From positions 1 through 64,000 of the forward strand of contig JAALGZ010000049.1 in assembly GCA_015227615.1 (NCBI GenBank): a stretch of 64,000 bases of DNA, written 5' to 3'. The notes below the pieces were generated by a model. It made no database searches. It was not told where the DNA came from and was given only the letters and a program-made list of their open reading frames with translations. The stretch is from Labyrinthula sp. Ha. Taxonomy: Eukaryota > Sar > Bigyra > Labyrinthulida > Labyrinthulaceae. Shown here piece after piece: positions 53,715-64,000 of the stretch. The first letter of the stretch is position 1; each line of letters starts with the position of its first letter. Both the position numbers and the translations under genes were made by a program.

Positions 53715-54829
53715 ATATAGATTTTCGCACTAAACTTGTGAAAACTGTTTTAGACAAGTTTCAAACACTTCCACGTAAATTAAAACCAAATGCAAACGAG
53801 TGGACTGTCTTGAGTGGAGTAGTCTTGAGTTCACACCAAAGAAGTAAGTTAAAATTGCTTTGTATTTGCTGTGGGACAAAATGCTTGCCTCAAGATAAAG
53901 CAGACTCGACAGGATTAAAACTTTTAGATTGCCATGCAGAAGTACTTTGTCGGAGATCTATAGTGTACATTCTTCTTCAGCAAATTAAATTGTATAAAGA
54001 GAAAAATAATGAGAAGAATATGTTTATACAAGAAAATATAGAAATAAATGAGCTGTTTAGTTTAAAGGATGGGTATGAGCTTCATCTTGTTTGCAGTGAA
54101 CTCCCATGCGGAGAAGTTTCAGAGAAAGTTGGAAACAGGTTTACATCAGCAAGAAAAGTTGGTTCAAATGGAATGTATCTTAAAGGAGGAAGGTCAGATC
54201 TTCCTGTGGAAAAACTTAGCAAATGCAAGAGTTGTTGGAACAAACTAAAACTCTGGGATGCAGTTGGATTACAAGGGGCTTTGTTGGCGGATAGATTTAC
54301 CCATCAAATCAAGTTTTCTTCAATAACAAGTTTTCAGGAAAACTTTGTCGTAAACGATGAAGAGATATGCTTTAATTTTCCTAAGTTTAGTTGCATATCT
54401 TTTGCAGGGATGGAATGTGGATTTTACTTTCATAGACCTGGTTCACCTTCACATAGGAAAGTATCTGGAAAGTCACCCGCGGGAAAAGCAATTGTATGGA
54501 TTTCAAATGACTTTGTTTCAACAGATGTTTTTGAAGTCATAATTGGTAAAACGGGATTATACCAGCAGAGAAAGCGAAAGAGGGATGGAGAGGTTGCTAA
54601 TATAGATCCAAAGGCAGCATCTTTACTATCAAAGCTTAGTATTTCTAATCTTTTTATCGAAGTTTTTTGTAAGTGTGAGTATAGAAAACAAGCATATATT
54701 TCATGTAAAGGTAGTTGCGTTGAATATAGAAATCAAAAGTTATCATATTTGAAACAACAAGAATTGGAGGCGGACTGGATAGACAAGTCAAAGCAAAGCA
54801 ACAATTATTTTTTTCTTCAACAGAGTTAA
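53684..54829 (+). CDS. ADAT1: tRNA-specific adenosine deaminase, ADAT1 type
   Basis: 381 aa. ADAT1 converts A37 to inosine in eukaryotic tRNA-Ala. The A-to-I editase (ADAR-type deaminase) domain fills the protein. Catalytic H84-A-E86 lies in LLDCHAEVLCRRS. The zinc ligand Cys142 is in CSELPCGE and Cys184 is in KSCWNKLKLWD, followed by VGLQGALLA. The N-terminal LPRKLKPNANEWTVLSGVV is the conserved ADAT1/editase start, so the ATG at 53684 is needed even though it lies inside the upstream frame. There are no double-stranded RNA-binding domains, which excludes ADAR proper. Ends TAA with an AATAAA signal six nucleotides further on. Convergent with the RRM-like gene. Confidence 0.88.
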   Translation: MQNASKEIRIDIDFRTKLVKTVLDKFQTLPRKLKPNANEWTVLSGVVLSSHQRSKLKLLCICCGTKCLPQDKADSTGLKLLDCHAEVLCRRSIVYILLQQIKLYKEKNNEKNMFIQENIEINELFSLKDGYELHLVCSELPCGEVSEKVGNRFTSARKVGSNGMYLKGGRSDLPVEKLSKCKSCWNKLKLWDAVGLQGALLADRFTHQIKFSSITSFQENFVVNDEEICFNFPKFSCISFAGMECGFYFHRPGSPSHRKVSGKSPAGKAIVWISNDFVSTDVFEVIIGKTGLYQQRKRKRDGEVANIDPKAASLLSKLSISNLFIEVFCKCEYRKQAYISCKGSCVEYRNQKLSYLKQQELEADWIDKSKQSNNYFFLQQS

Positions 54830-55051
54830 GAGTTAATAAAGTTCGTAACACTGTCGTTTTTGAAGAGGAATGGTCTTCAATATATGAGTACCAAAAGTGT
54901 TCTCTTACGAATCCGAATTCTTCGACTTGCTCAGTGGAACAAAAACTGTCAAGTATAAATAGGCATAAATGTATCTCAAAGATGATCAGACAATTTGAAA
55001 GGATTACATTCTCAAAGTTTCCCTTTTCAGTGAAGTCAACCCATGTCTTAT

Positions 55052-55762
55052 CTACTTTGCCCTTTCCTTGGAGACGACTCTAAATCTAGATTTCTTCTTC
55101 TTGTTTCCTTTTGACTTTCCTTTTTCTGAACCCTTTTGCACCTGTTTGGTTTTGACCTTTTCTGAGTCAAGATTCTTTTTCTTATTCATCTTTTGTTTTT
55201 GCTTCACTACAATCCTGTGTTTTGGATCTTTGAGTTTTACATTTAGAAAAGAGGCTAGATTAGAATCTTCATTTTCTTTAACTTCCTCTTTGATATCTTG
55301 AATTTTTTTCTTATCGACAGGTTGAAAATATTCAATAAAGTCTTCATCGCTTTGAAGCCTCTCAGCAACAGGCTCAAAGTTGTTTGCAGGCTGATTCTTA
55401 ATCACCGGGATACTTGGTTCAAAACATATATTGAGACATACTTCTGGAATAAACTCATCTTTCTCGGATTCCACTTGAGATGTTCCAAAATTAAGGTCTT
55501 TCTTGTTCAACTTTTCAATTTTAACAGTCTTTGATTTTTTCAAATCAAGTTGCTGGATAAACTTAATGAAGTCCTGAACTGTCTCTTCATCACTGAAGTC
55601 AAGAAAAGCAGTGTATGTGCCATTTTTATTACCAAATATGTGACGGATTATACACTTATCTTCCTCAGACTCATTGTTTTCATTTTCTGTCTCAAATCTA
55701 TGTACTATTTCTGTTATCTTCTGCTCGTTTGATACATTCCTTAGATGAATGCTTACTGTCAT
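55052..55762 (-). CDS. Lysine-rich protein with N-terminal RRM-like fold
   Basis: 236 aa from the ATG at 55762. The first 90 residues fit an RRM: a beta-1/RNP2-like start (VSIHLRNV) with a helix after it, then GTYTAFLDFSDEETVQDFIKFI in the RNP1/beta-3-helix-2 position, though the aromatic RNP1 residues are poorly conserved. The middle is acidic. The last 60 residues are strongly basic (KKKSRFRVV near the end), a likely nuclear or RNA-binding tail. I cannot assign a specific family; an RNA-processing role is inference. Convergent with ADAT1, 222 bp between stops. Confidence 0.65.
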   Translation of the reverse strand: MTVSIHLRNVSNEQKITEIVHRFETENENNESEEDKCIIRHIFGNKNGTYTAFLDFSDEETVQDFIKFIQQLDLKKSKTVKIEKLNKKDLNFGTSQVESEKDEFIPEVCLNICFEPSIPVIKNQPANNFEPVAERLQSDEDFIEYFQPVDKKKIQDIKEEVKENEDSNLASFLNVKLKDPKHRIVVKQKQKMNKKKNLDSEKVKTKQVQKGSEKGKSKGNKKKKSRFRVVSKERAK

Positions 55763-58700
55763 TTGTACGTTCTACTAGAGTAATGCACCAGTGCATTTGG
55801 TTTCCAGGGCAAAAGTTAGGGCATCGTTTGTGGTCTTGCCTAGAGATGAATAAGAGAGAAATGAGATATAAACTATTAAGAAAAAGAGCACAAAATAGGC
55901 AATATTTTCTCACTATGAGCAAGAAAAAACATATAACGTGATTAGTAGTTTCATTATCTTAGAGAATCTTCAGTTCGTTCGGTTGTAGCTTAGAGGGACC
56001 AGGTGCCAAAGGCTGTGTTATATGGTATCCATGAATTTATCTTTCACATTCAAAAATAAATATATTAAGCTTTATATTACTTTATAATCTTTCTTATATA
56101 AACATTAAATTTAGCTATAGTTATTAATCAGGAAGTTGGTCCAAGCGTACAGTCCGAATAATTGTTATTGGATTCTGGTTGAAACAACGCAGTTTAGGTT
56201 CGCAAGCGTTACTTTAACTTAATGTGCCATGACAAACACAAATTCGTCACACATATATATATATATTTATAGTTTTTTTTCAATTATACAGAATTTAGCT
56301 TTTAAAGTTAAGTCGTTTGTTTTAGCGATGAAAAACAAGCTTGATGGGAATCAAGGTAACACCCTCCATGTAACATGAAACAGTTAAGTTATTCTGTTGC
56401 ACATAATATCCATTTAATTTTTTCTCCTACGATAAATACACATGATGAATAATTGCACATTCTAAGATTCATTAAAATCTCTTTTCCTTTTGTTTCTCGG
56501 TGGGTTGAAGGACTGCGAGTATAAGACAAAACTGACAGAAATGTACAAATTGAAACTATAACTAATCATTATACAAGCGATTCATAAAAGTCCTGATTTA
56601 TTGGTTATATCGTGTGGAATTGGCAATTTTTGAACTCAACCAACATTGATTAAACCCTTTGTCTTAACAATCTAAATGCTCGTTAATAACGGTCTTATTA
56701 TTCTGCATCCAACGTGAACAAAAATATATTTACAAACTAAAATATTCTGAGTCGATATTTATGCACTTTGACTCTACTGGCTCTAGCTAGACTCATAAGT
56801 TTTTGCTTAATATTACTACTTCCAATTGTACAAAGTATTTTGCATCACTAGAGCAGAGAAGACTGCCGTGGTTTGATAATTATATTCAGGCATGCATTTT
56901 GATATAATTCATCATCAAGAAAAAGTTGCCTATTTTGAATCTTATTATTATTGAGAAATATCAAAGTTAGATTCATATCAATTGATGTGGATTTTATTTC
57001 ATTTTAAAAAGATTTTTAATAGCAAATTTGGCCGCATGACCTTGGTTAAATAACAAAAAACTATTGATTCAATTTGATAGACTATAGAAACTTTCATAAC
57101 GTGACTAAATGGCCGGGGAATAGTTGAGAAACAGATTATTGCAGGGCTACAGGGCCAATTTTCTGAAAGTTCTCACACAGTACACATATTAGGTAATTTT
57201 GTTTGAGGGGTTGATCTGCTCCAATTAATTGGTGAGAATTATTGGCTACCAACTGTAAACCAAAATTCACAGGGAATTAACAAAGTTAATCAACAATAAA
57301 TTTGGAAATAAACCTTATCGATAATTTATCTCTAAGTTAGAATGCATTTCAAGATGTATGACAATAACTTCTACCGACGGAATTAAGCATAGTCGCAGAT
57401 ATGGAAACCTTGAACTCTTACGATATTACAATAATTATCACCGCGTAGAATTGAAGCAAGATCAAATTAGAAGCAAAATTTATAGAGCTTGACAACGAGT
57501 CAGAACTTGAGTCTGTTTGACAATGCTATTTTTATATAGTTATACTTAAGACTTCACCTACTAAGCGGTTTAATCAAACTAACAGTCTGTGATTCTCTTA
57601 CTTAGAACATATTTCTTAAGAATCACCAAGTCTGTAAGAGCATAGAGGAGAATAATTTCATTTATATTGGTTAAGCTAACAGGTTAATATGCGTATCCAC
57701 AAATAATTTCCAAAACAGGAACTTGACCAACCATTGTAATTGAAAATATCTGTTAAAATGCCTTATTTTTATTTTAGAAACGAGTTCATCAGTTTAAGCA
57801 AGAAGTAGATTCTCGACCAGTAATCACTTTCGAAAATATAAAATTTTAGTCTCGATGTCTTACGGTTTGAACTACAAATTAATTTAAATATAATGTGATG
57901 AAACTCAAAAATTGCCTCTCAGTGATATTGCATTCGAACCATGAGCCAAAAAATGATTATTCTGTACGACCTACGTTTACGCCAAACGATTGCGATATAT
58001 CTTTACATAATTATTTTGAACATTCATATTTTTCAATTCGATGTGGAAATTTTTTGCAAGATATTTTTACTTAAGTGAATGTACTCAGTTATATATCATA
58101 AGGGGCCAATGAAGAAGTTATGAACCAGTCTTCATGATGACCTTTCCGTGCTGATTCTATCTATTTCAGTACTCCATTGTTTATGAAAAAAATTTACAAA
58201 AAAGATGATTTGTAAATTTAGTAAGTTACTATAACTCAAAACTTTTATCATAGCCTTTGTATAATTATTTGAAGAAGACTCGTGGTAGAATGGAAGAATT
58301 AATAGTGAAGGCTTACATCTTGTACAACGGAGGAAGCTCTAAAGGGCTGCACATTAGAGGATATCTATAATCTCTTCTTTTAATAATCATCGTTTTTAGA
58401 ATTAATTATAAAGAAGACTATAAGAAAGATTTATTTTAATTTCAGCAAGGGACATCTGTAGTTTACAGCTTAAGAGGCCTAAGCTCCTAGTAATACTAAA
58501 GACGTTCGAAAGGACAAGAATAGATTTAACTGCATATGGCTCGCTTAACTTAAAAAAATACAAAAAAATATATAAGAAGTTTCTTTAACGGAACTACAAG
58601 GTTATGAAATCATTTTTCCAGCTATGGTAGCTTGAATGGCAAGGCTATAATCATCCCTGCTCAAGTCTTTTGCAGTCAGCTGTGTTTTGCATATACTTAA

Positions 58701-59064
58701 TAGAAGAACCTAGAGATTTTATTTCAAACTATATCATATTGATTTTTTTTCTCATTCTCTGCTTTTATATAAGATAAGCTTATACATATGTCGTGTGTAA
58801 CTTGGTCTACATTTTCGAACCTTTATAGATATAAACTAATTCCAGGTAACTTTTCTGAAATGAAGAGTACCTTTTCATAAAGTTTGGATGAATTAGAAAT
58901 ATTCATCAATGGTAAGGGTTATTCTTCCAGAAATTGATCTTCAAGATATATATATATCTTAATCCGTTTTCCCTTATAAAGGCTAACGGAAAGGAAATTT
59001 GTCTCTAGAAATTTTGGGCAACTACACTTCTCAATTATCGTGATACTCGCTTGTCAGTCGATGA
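55763..59064. other. Gene-poor AT-rich spacer
   Basis: No frame over about 75 codons with any family feature. Simple TA-repeat tracts occur near 56250-56265 and 58943-58956. A sequence resembling a T-arm on the minus strand near 57933 does not extend to a tRNA. Nothing else supportable. Confidence 0.5.
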
Positions 59065-60657
59065 ATGAAAAATAGGAAAAAAGAAAAACGTTGTAATATA
59101 TGCAGGAAAAATCTAAACTCATTATACTTCTTGGAGGAATGGAAACACCAAGAACTGTGTAAATTAGAAGAACTGTTGGATCCAGTAGAACGTCACAACT
59201 ATTTGTGCATTGTTTGCAAACGAGACTTCTCTGTTTCAACCAAAACGGTGACTCAAGAAGAAACTAACAAGAGACTTCGACATGTAAACAATTGTGGTTC
59301 CTTCCACGGAAAAACTTCGTAAGATTACTTTTTGTTTCACACAATTAGGATATCAGAAGTTTCTAACCCATCCCAGGTTTCCAAAAACAGAGTTGAAGCT
59401 CCAAAGCAAAGTGTAATTTGCCTTTCTTCAAGCGATTCAGAGATTGAGATCTTGGATGAAGGGTATCTTTCCGAGTTTGTTGAATATCAGAAGCCAAACA
59501 ATGCATTAAAATATATCTCTTTGAAGAAAATGGTTGTACCAGAACCAGTGAAGAAGAACAACTATAAACAGAAACAAGGAGAAATACTAAAGAACCCCCC
59601 AAAGTGGAAAAAAATCCAGGACTCAGAATTTGTAGTTGATGGATTTAAGTATTTTTCAAAAAAATACTATTTTTTGACACATTTTCATTCAGATCATTAT
59701 TTCGGGTTAGCAAAGAAAAACCTCACCAAGAAACATAAAATTGTTTGCACTCCGACAACATCACGGTTATTGAAACTAAAATACAAGATAGAAGAGCAAA
59801 ACCTCATCCGAATAGAAATTGGTCAGGAACTAAAAATAAAGAACTATCTAGTCAAGGTCTTCGATGCCAATCATTGTCCAGGAGCATGTATGTTTTGTTT
59901 TTGGAATCTTAAATCCAAAAAGCTTATTCTTCATGTCGGAGATTTTAGATACGACAGAAAAATTATACAACTGCAAGACATAATTTCAAGTTTTAAGGGT
60001 TGTTGTGGAGTAAATTGTGTATACTTGGACACCACTTATATTCAGAAGTATGCTTTCCCGTCTCAGAAAGAGGCCTTGTCGTTGGCGTCCGCTTTAGTGT
60101 TGAAATATTTTCCTGTATCTCAACGCAGAAATCCTACAATGTTAATCTTTGGAAGTTACTTGATTGGAAAAGAAAAGGTGTTATTGGCCGTTCTTGAAGC
60201 TTTGGAGAAGGAAAAGCGCATAAGAAAAAACAGCAAGGTAACAGTTGAGAAATCGAAGTTACAAGTGTTTCAGTCTTTAGATATATTTGACTTAGAAATG
60301 GTTTCCAGGATAACATCACGCAACCCGAAATGCCCTCTAAAGCAAGGGATCCATGTGCGGCCAATGGGCGAAACGCGCTTAGACAAATTATATGAGATTT
60401 TCAAAACTTCTCAAGTTGAAAATTTGAGAATAATTGCCGTTAGACCTACTGGTTGGGCAAAAGTTCCTAAAGTGACGCACCATCCAAAGAACCAAAATAT
60501 TACACTTATCAGTATTCCTTACTCAGAGCATTCGTCATTTAGAGAACTACAACTTTTCTTATCTGATCTCAAGAAAGAATCTGGTTTTGTTCCGACTCTT
60601 GTTTCTACAGTTCATCCTAAATTAAGTCATGAAATGCTGATACGAAAGCTACAATAA
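59065..60657 (+). CDS. SNM1/PSO2-type DNA cross-link repair nuclease with two UBZ fingers, two exons
   Basis: Model: 59065-59318 joined to 59349-60657, 520 aa. Exon 1 carries two UBZ4-like zinc fingers: C-x2-C...H-x3-C in CNICRKNL...KHQELC and again in CIVCKRDF...RHVNNC. These are ubiquitin-binding fingers that recruit SNM1A to damage. Exon 2 carries the metallo-beta-lactamase domain with the metal motif TH-F-H-S-D-H (H196, H198, D200, H201), then ANHCPGACMF, LHVGDFRYD and VYLDTTY. The DRMBL part (LIFGSYLIGKEKV, TGWAKVPK, IPYSEHSSFREL) follows. Family function: 5'-3' exonuclease in interstrand-crosslink repair. The exons are in the same phase, separated by a 30-nt intron whose retention gives an immediate TAA. 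An in-frame TGA directly precedes the ATG. Confidence 0.9.
59319..59348 (+). other. Intron of SNM1-like gene (30 nt)
   Basis: GTAAGATTAC...ACAATTAG, exactly 30 nt, phase 2 (TC|G = Ser). The donor includes an in-frame TAA at 59320-59322. Removing it fuses the UBZ exon to the nuclease frame without shift. Confidence 0.85.
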
Positions 60658-60748
60658 ATAGGTTTAAAACAACATAGTTAAACAACTTCAAACCTATTAT
60701 GTATGCACAATTTAAACTATCAAACGGAATTGCAAATGAAATCCAGAA

Positions 60749-63700
60749 TTAACTATAAGGAACAGGTTTGCCTAGATTCAGATCATTTATATTGTTTTCT
60801 GCAACACTTAAAAAATCATCAATACTTAACTTGTTCAAAACTCCAGATTTTCTTATCTCATTCTTGCTTGTCATCCACGGACTTATTTGTCTCGCTACAG
60901 CTTCATCCAGCGGAATTAGTTTTTGATCTACCTGCGAAAATACTTCAAATTCCCATTTCAATTGATCCATAACGTCTTGCTTAATCTTTGTGAGCATTGA
61001 AAACAGCATCGTTACAAAGGTGGAAGCTAACATCTCATCTTCAACAAGCACTTCAATTCTATCTTTTTCTAAGTTTTCTTCAAGCTCTATATAACTACTC
61101 TCAGAATGTAATGACGGCGATTGAAAATCAGTTCTTTTCGTTTTTAGATTATAACTTTGATAAAAAATTTTAGCCCAATTGGACTTCAAAATAGGGTTCT
61201 TCGTTACTTTTACTTGGTGTGTAAAACTTATACACAAACAGATCAGCTTACTAAATACTCCATTAGGCAAATAATTTTTCTTGAAAGATACAATAAAGTA
61301 CGGATGAGCTTTTCCATTAGAGAAACTGCTTTCACCTCTCCCAATACTAGAAAGAAGAACTCTACCACGACCAGTAAATTTGGATAAGCTAACTCTTATA
61401 GAAGGTGTTCTCTTTGAAAGCAAGGATCCAACACTTTGACTCTTCCCGTTCCTAAATACTTGGGATGGATCTTCATCTAAACCTTTCTTCCACTCATTTG
61501 GATCAATATGACCTGTTCCTTTAAGCAAAGCAGGAACAAGGTAAAATTTCGTAGCTCTTAACATGAACGAATTTTGTTTTTTTGTAAAATCTTTACTCAA
61601 AGGAAATTCCCAAGGCACCAAGAGCATTGTATAGGACATCAATTCTGTTAAAAAATCTGTATCATCTCCCCAAATATACTGTAACAAATCTTCTGAAACT
61701 ACTGCATGCTTCCTAAGTTGATCATAATCATCCTCCAAATTAAACTTTTTCAACTCATTTCTATCAAATGCCTCAGATTGTACTTGTAAAGGATCTCGAA
61801 CCAGCAGAGATACCTTGTCGATCAACCATTGAGGATTGGTAACTACAGTACTTCTGAGTGCAGTCGTCTGATCAAGAAAAATAAGCAAGCCGAGACTATG
61901 AAAAATTCTTAGCATAGGCCGAACTTCCTCAGCATAGATTTTTGCATTTTTAGCAATCTCATGAATCTCATTATACGGTATATATTTCGCGTTTTGGTTT
62001 TCAGAATATAGCTCAATTTCATCCAAACAAAATACCCAGTTCATGGTAATTTTAGATCTCAATCTGGGCTCTTCAAGAGATAAATTAACAACCAACGACT
62101 TTAACTTACTCACTCCTTCTTGCGTTTTGTTACTTATAGGAAAAAATTTTAAGTCATAATCCTCATTTTCCTTTAACATAACTTCAGTATTTCTACCTAC
62201 AATAGTTTTTGCAACTATTTCATCTGCCTTCTGAAGCTGGTTTTGACGTATTTCTTCATCTTGTGATAATAAATCCAAACCCGTACCCACAAGAACAACC
62301 ACAGATTCATCAATAAAAACACTTATCGTTCTCAACCAATATTTTAACTCTTTTTCAGCTGTCATCGCTTTTTCCGTATCTTCAGAGATAAGATCTCTTA
62401 TATTAAATACAACCAAATACAAACCATTTCTCGTAAGAAACAAATGATGCAATGGAAAGTAAACTGATTGTCCACCTGTATCCCAAATTGAACACTTGAG
62501 ACTAACATTTGGTGTATTTAAAATAATCTTTTCATGTCTGGGAATTAATTTCTGCAAATGCTCTTTACCAAGAACCTGAGGTCTCCGTTTTCTTAGATAA
62601 TCTGATACATTTCCTCGCGACAATATTGTTTCAGAACCTGTACTGTTAACTCTTTGCATACTTATATCTGTCTTTTCCTTCAGCACCATTCCCACATCAG
62701 ATGCGGATCTAACAGGACCAGCTCCATTCACGTCAATGGCTCTTTCCTGAGGAGGTGGATCACTCTTTACCGCTGTTGAACCTCTTCCTTTATTTTTTGC
62801 TCTATTTTTATACCTAAAGCGTCCAAGCATAAATCCACCAATTTGAGAGGATCCAAAAATTCTACTTCGGGTTTGAAGAATTGAGGGTTCTTTTTTGGGT
62901 ACCACTCTTTGTTGTGGTTGTTGTGAAGCTTCTGTATGTCTGGTTGATTGTAGCTCTTCAAAAGCTTTGTCTAATCCCTGAGCTACAAGAAATTTTGTAT
63001 GATGATATTGATCTGTACCGGTATGTGAAAATTGATTGTCTGCATTTTCTGGTACAATATTAACTTGCGCTTGAGTTAAATCAATTCCAACTGTTGACTT
63101 AGCCAAAGGTTCAAATGGCTCATTCAAAAGAGAACGAAGAGTACTTGACTTTCCAGCTAAACTAGGACCTACAATCATAACCTTTATTCTATTCCAAACT
63201 TGTGTGTTTCCATCTGAAGCTAAACTTTTAAGGTAAACTTTTCTTCGTAAGGCTTCGTTTTGGTTTAATTTTTCATGAATGCAGGTAAAAATTGTTACCA
63301 AATTGGGATCACTCACTCCAAGAAGCAATTTAATTAACGTGTGGTTATGTTCAAGTGCTTCTGAAATCTTCATGAGACCTTGTTTTGAAAATGAGTTTCC
63401 AAGCAAACTAAAACGTAACAATAACGATGTGGAAAATACTTAATGTAAGCTAGCGATTTATTCACTTTGATTAAGTGAGTCAAAGACTTTATATGCTCGT
63501 CTTTTAAGCCACATTTATTCAACCTAAATTTAAATGAAAAGAAAAGTGTTTTACACCAGACTTACGATTGTTGTATTTTTTTCGATTCCACTACATAGAA
63601 CTTTGAAGTTTTTTGCGTCAAATGTTCCATTTACAAAACTAAAGTAGTCAGTAAACTTTACCAAAATTACCTCAGAGCTTTCACTTTCGTATTATGCTTA

Positions 63701-63890
63701 ATAATTTCTTCAAACTTTTTTAACCATCTTATTGAAGGTGCACTTTTTCTGCAACATTCGCGAAAACTAAAGACTTATATAACATACCGTGAAAATACTT
63801 TATACTCGGTTTTCCTTGTCTTATAGCTTCTAAACCTCCTTCATAGTTACCGGGATGGTACCATAACGGGTTGGTAAATTGAAAGTACAT
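60749..63890 (-). CDS. Roco-family protein (LRR-Roc-COR GTPase), five exons
   Basis: Model on minus strand: 63890-63799, 63766-63671, 63638-63555, 63523-63440 and 63407-60749, giving 1004 aa. Residues about 30-150 are leucine-rich repeats of the Asn-x-Thr/Ser-Leu type: HNTKVKALSFVNG, KNTTIVSLVLNKCGLKDEHI and NKSLAYINLLGNSFSKQGL run on perfectly across the exon joins. The Roc GTPase has Walker A GPSLAGKSS near 199-206, G3 DTGGQ near 425 and a G4-position VGTGLDLL near 490, where THxD/NKxD is usual. A long insertion (about 250-400) rich in Lys/Ser precedes G3. COR-like sequence fills the rest (FHSLGLLIFLDQ; NPQWLIDKVSLL; LVPALLKG). No kinase domain. Roco proteins are GTP-dependent dimers in signalling. 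Convergent with the SNM1 gene, 91 bp apart. Confidence 0.85.
63408..63439 (-). other. Intron 4 of Roco gene (32 nt)
   Basis: Minus-strand GTATTTTCC...CGTTTTAG, phase 2 (AA|T = Asn). Joins LAYI to NLLGN. Confidence 0.85.
63524..63554 (-). other. Intron 3 of Roco gene (31 nt)
   Basis: Minus-strand GTAAAACAC...AAATTTAG, phase 2 (GT|G = Val). Joins TTIVSL to VLNKCGL. Other GT donors nearby break the LRR frame. Confidence 0.82.
63639..63670 (-). other. Intron 2 of Roco gene (32 nt)
   Basis: Minus-strand GTAATTTTGG...CTACTTTAG, phase 2 (AG|T = Ser), with CTGAC as branch-like motif. Joins TKVKAL to SFVNGTF. Confidence 0.85.
63767..63798 (-). other. Intron 1 of Roco gene (32 nt)
   Basis: Minus-strand GTATTTTCAC...GTCTTTAG, phase 2 (AA|T). 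Joins GKPSI to NFRECC. Less certain than the others because exon 1 has no family homology; the ATG at 63890 is preceded in frame by TAG. Confidence 0.65.
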
Positions 63891-64000
63891 CTAGGAGTCC
63901 AAAAGTTAAACTTCGTTTCCACCCTGTAAAAAAAAACAAGTTCTGTTGTTCTTTTCCCTTTCAAAACTGCAGGTTAAATAAAAAGTGGCACTGAACTCAG
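63891..64000. other. Upstream of the Roco gene
   Basis: 110 bp to the window edge; presumably leader and promoter of the minus-strand Roco gene. No motif stands out. Confidence 0.35.

Noticed and set aside
57925-57945. tRNA T-arm-like sequence on the minus strand
   Set aside because: The flanking bases do not form a T stem and no acceptor or anticodon arm follows.
59332-59348. SNM1 catalytic frame taken as an independent gene
   Set aside because: It lacks an ATG before the domain and lies in phase with the UBZ exon across a GT-AG 30-nt segment; one spliced gene explains both.
1-64000. CRISPR arrays, bacterial operons, ribosome binding sites, rRNA and spliceosomal snRNA genes
   Set aside because: The window is eukaryotic; no direct-repeat arrays were seen, and no recognisable U1, U2, U4, U5, U6, 5S or rRNA core motifs were found on reading.

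Overview
This is a piece of an AT-rich eukaryotic nuclear genome, probably from a free-living, flagellate-type protist. The reading frames use the standard code, with TAA, TAG and TGA all ending genes. Three lipid enzymes end in peroxisome-type tripeptides. There are genes for mitochondrial ATP synthase epsilon, a spliceosomal protein, an ERAD-type E2, a Roco GTPase, a polycystin-1-like receptor and an EF-hand/WD40 protein. Where spliced genes could be reconstructed from homology, the introns are mostly 30-34 nt, which is extremely short. I cannot name the lineage from sequence alone.

Layout. 1-6775: the 3' part of a Ty3/gypsy LTR retrotransposon with intact frames: protease, one in-frame TAG, then reverse transcriptase, RNase H, DD35E integrase, GPY/F and a chromodomain. 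These are followed by a Myb/SANT-like segment and a complete MT-A70 (DPPW) N6-adenine methyltransferase domain, and a 455-bp 3' LTR. The fusion of an adenine methyltransferase to a chromodomain retrotransposon is the most striking feature of the window. 10427-14910: a peroxisomal multifunctional beta-oxidation enzyme, a convergent enoyl-CoA isomerase-like gene and tRNA-Ser(AGA). 19191-25655: one uninterrupted 2154-codon frame for a REJ/GPS/5-TM polycystin-1-like protein. 29528-34338: a very compact gene island of U2 snRNP A', UBE2G2-like E2, ATP synthase epsilon and an EF-hand/WD40 protein, with 26 and 10 bp between convergent stop codons. 40868-42566: an Nse3/MAGE protein (SMC5/6 complex) divergent from a truncated P-type ATPase A-domain frame. 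47355-49197: a hotdog thioesterase ending in SKL and a tail-anchored helical protein. 51516-55762: an unknown 732-aa Tudor-like/zinc-finger frame that overlaps an ADAT1-type tRNA adenosine deaminase by 31 nt, and a convergent lysine-rich RRM-like protein. 59065-63890: a two-exon UBZ/SNM1-type DNA crosslink-repair nuclease convergent with a five-exon LRR-Roc-COR protein.

Between the islands lie 1-6.5 kb AT-rich stretches with stops in all frames. One pair of diverged repeats (16.2 kb and 45.7 kb) and a few coding-like fragments occur there. The genes do not form a single pathway. Themes that recur are peroxisomal lipid metabolism (three enzymes), DNA repair and chromosome maintenance (SNM1, Nse3), and RNA processing or editing (U2A', ADAT1, tRNA). 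Because the introns are so short, purely ORF-based annotation both reads through introns and loses small 5' exons; all spliced models here were built by eye from splice signals, phase and protein-family alignment.
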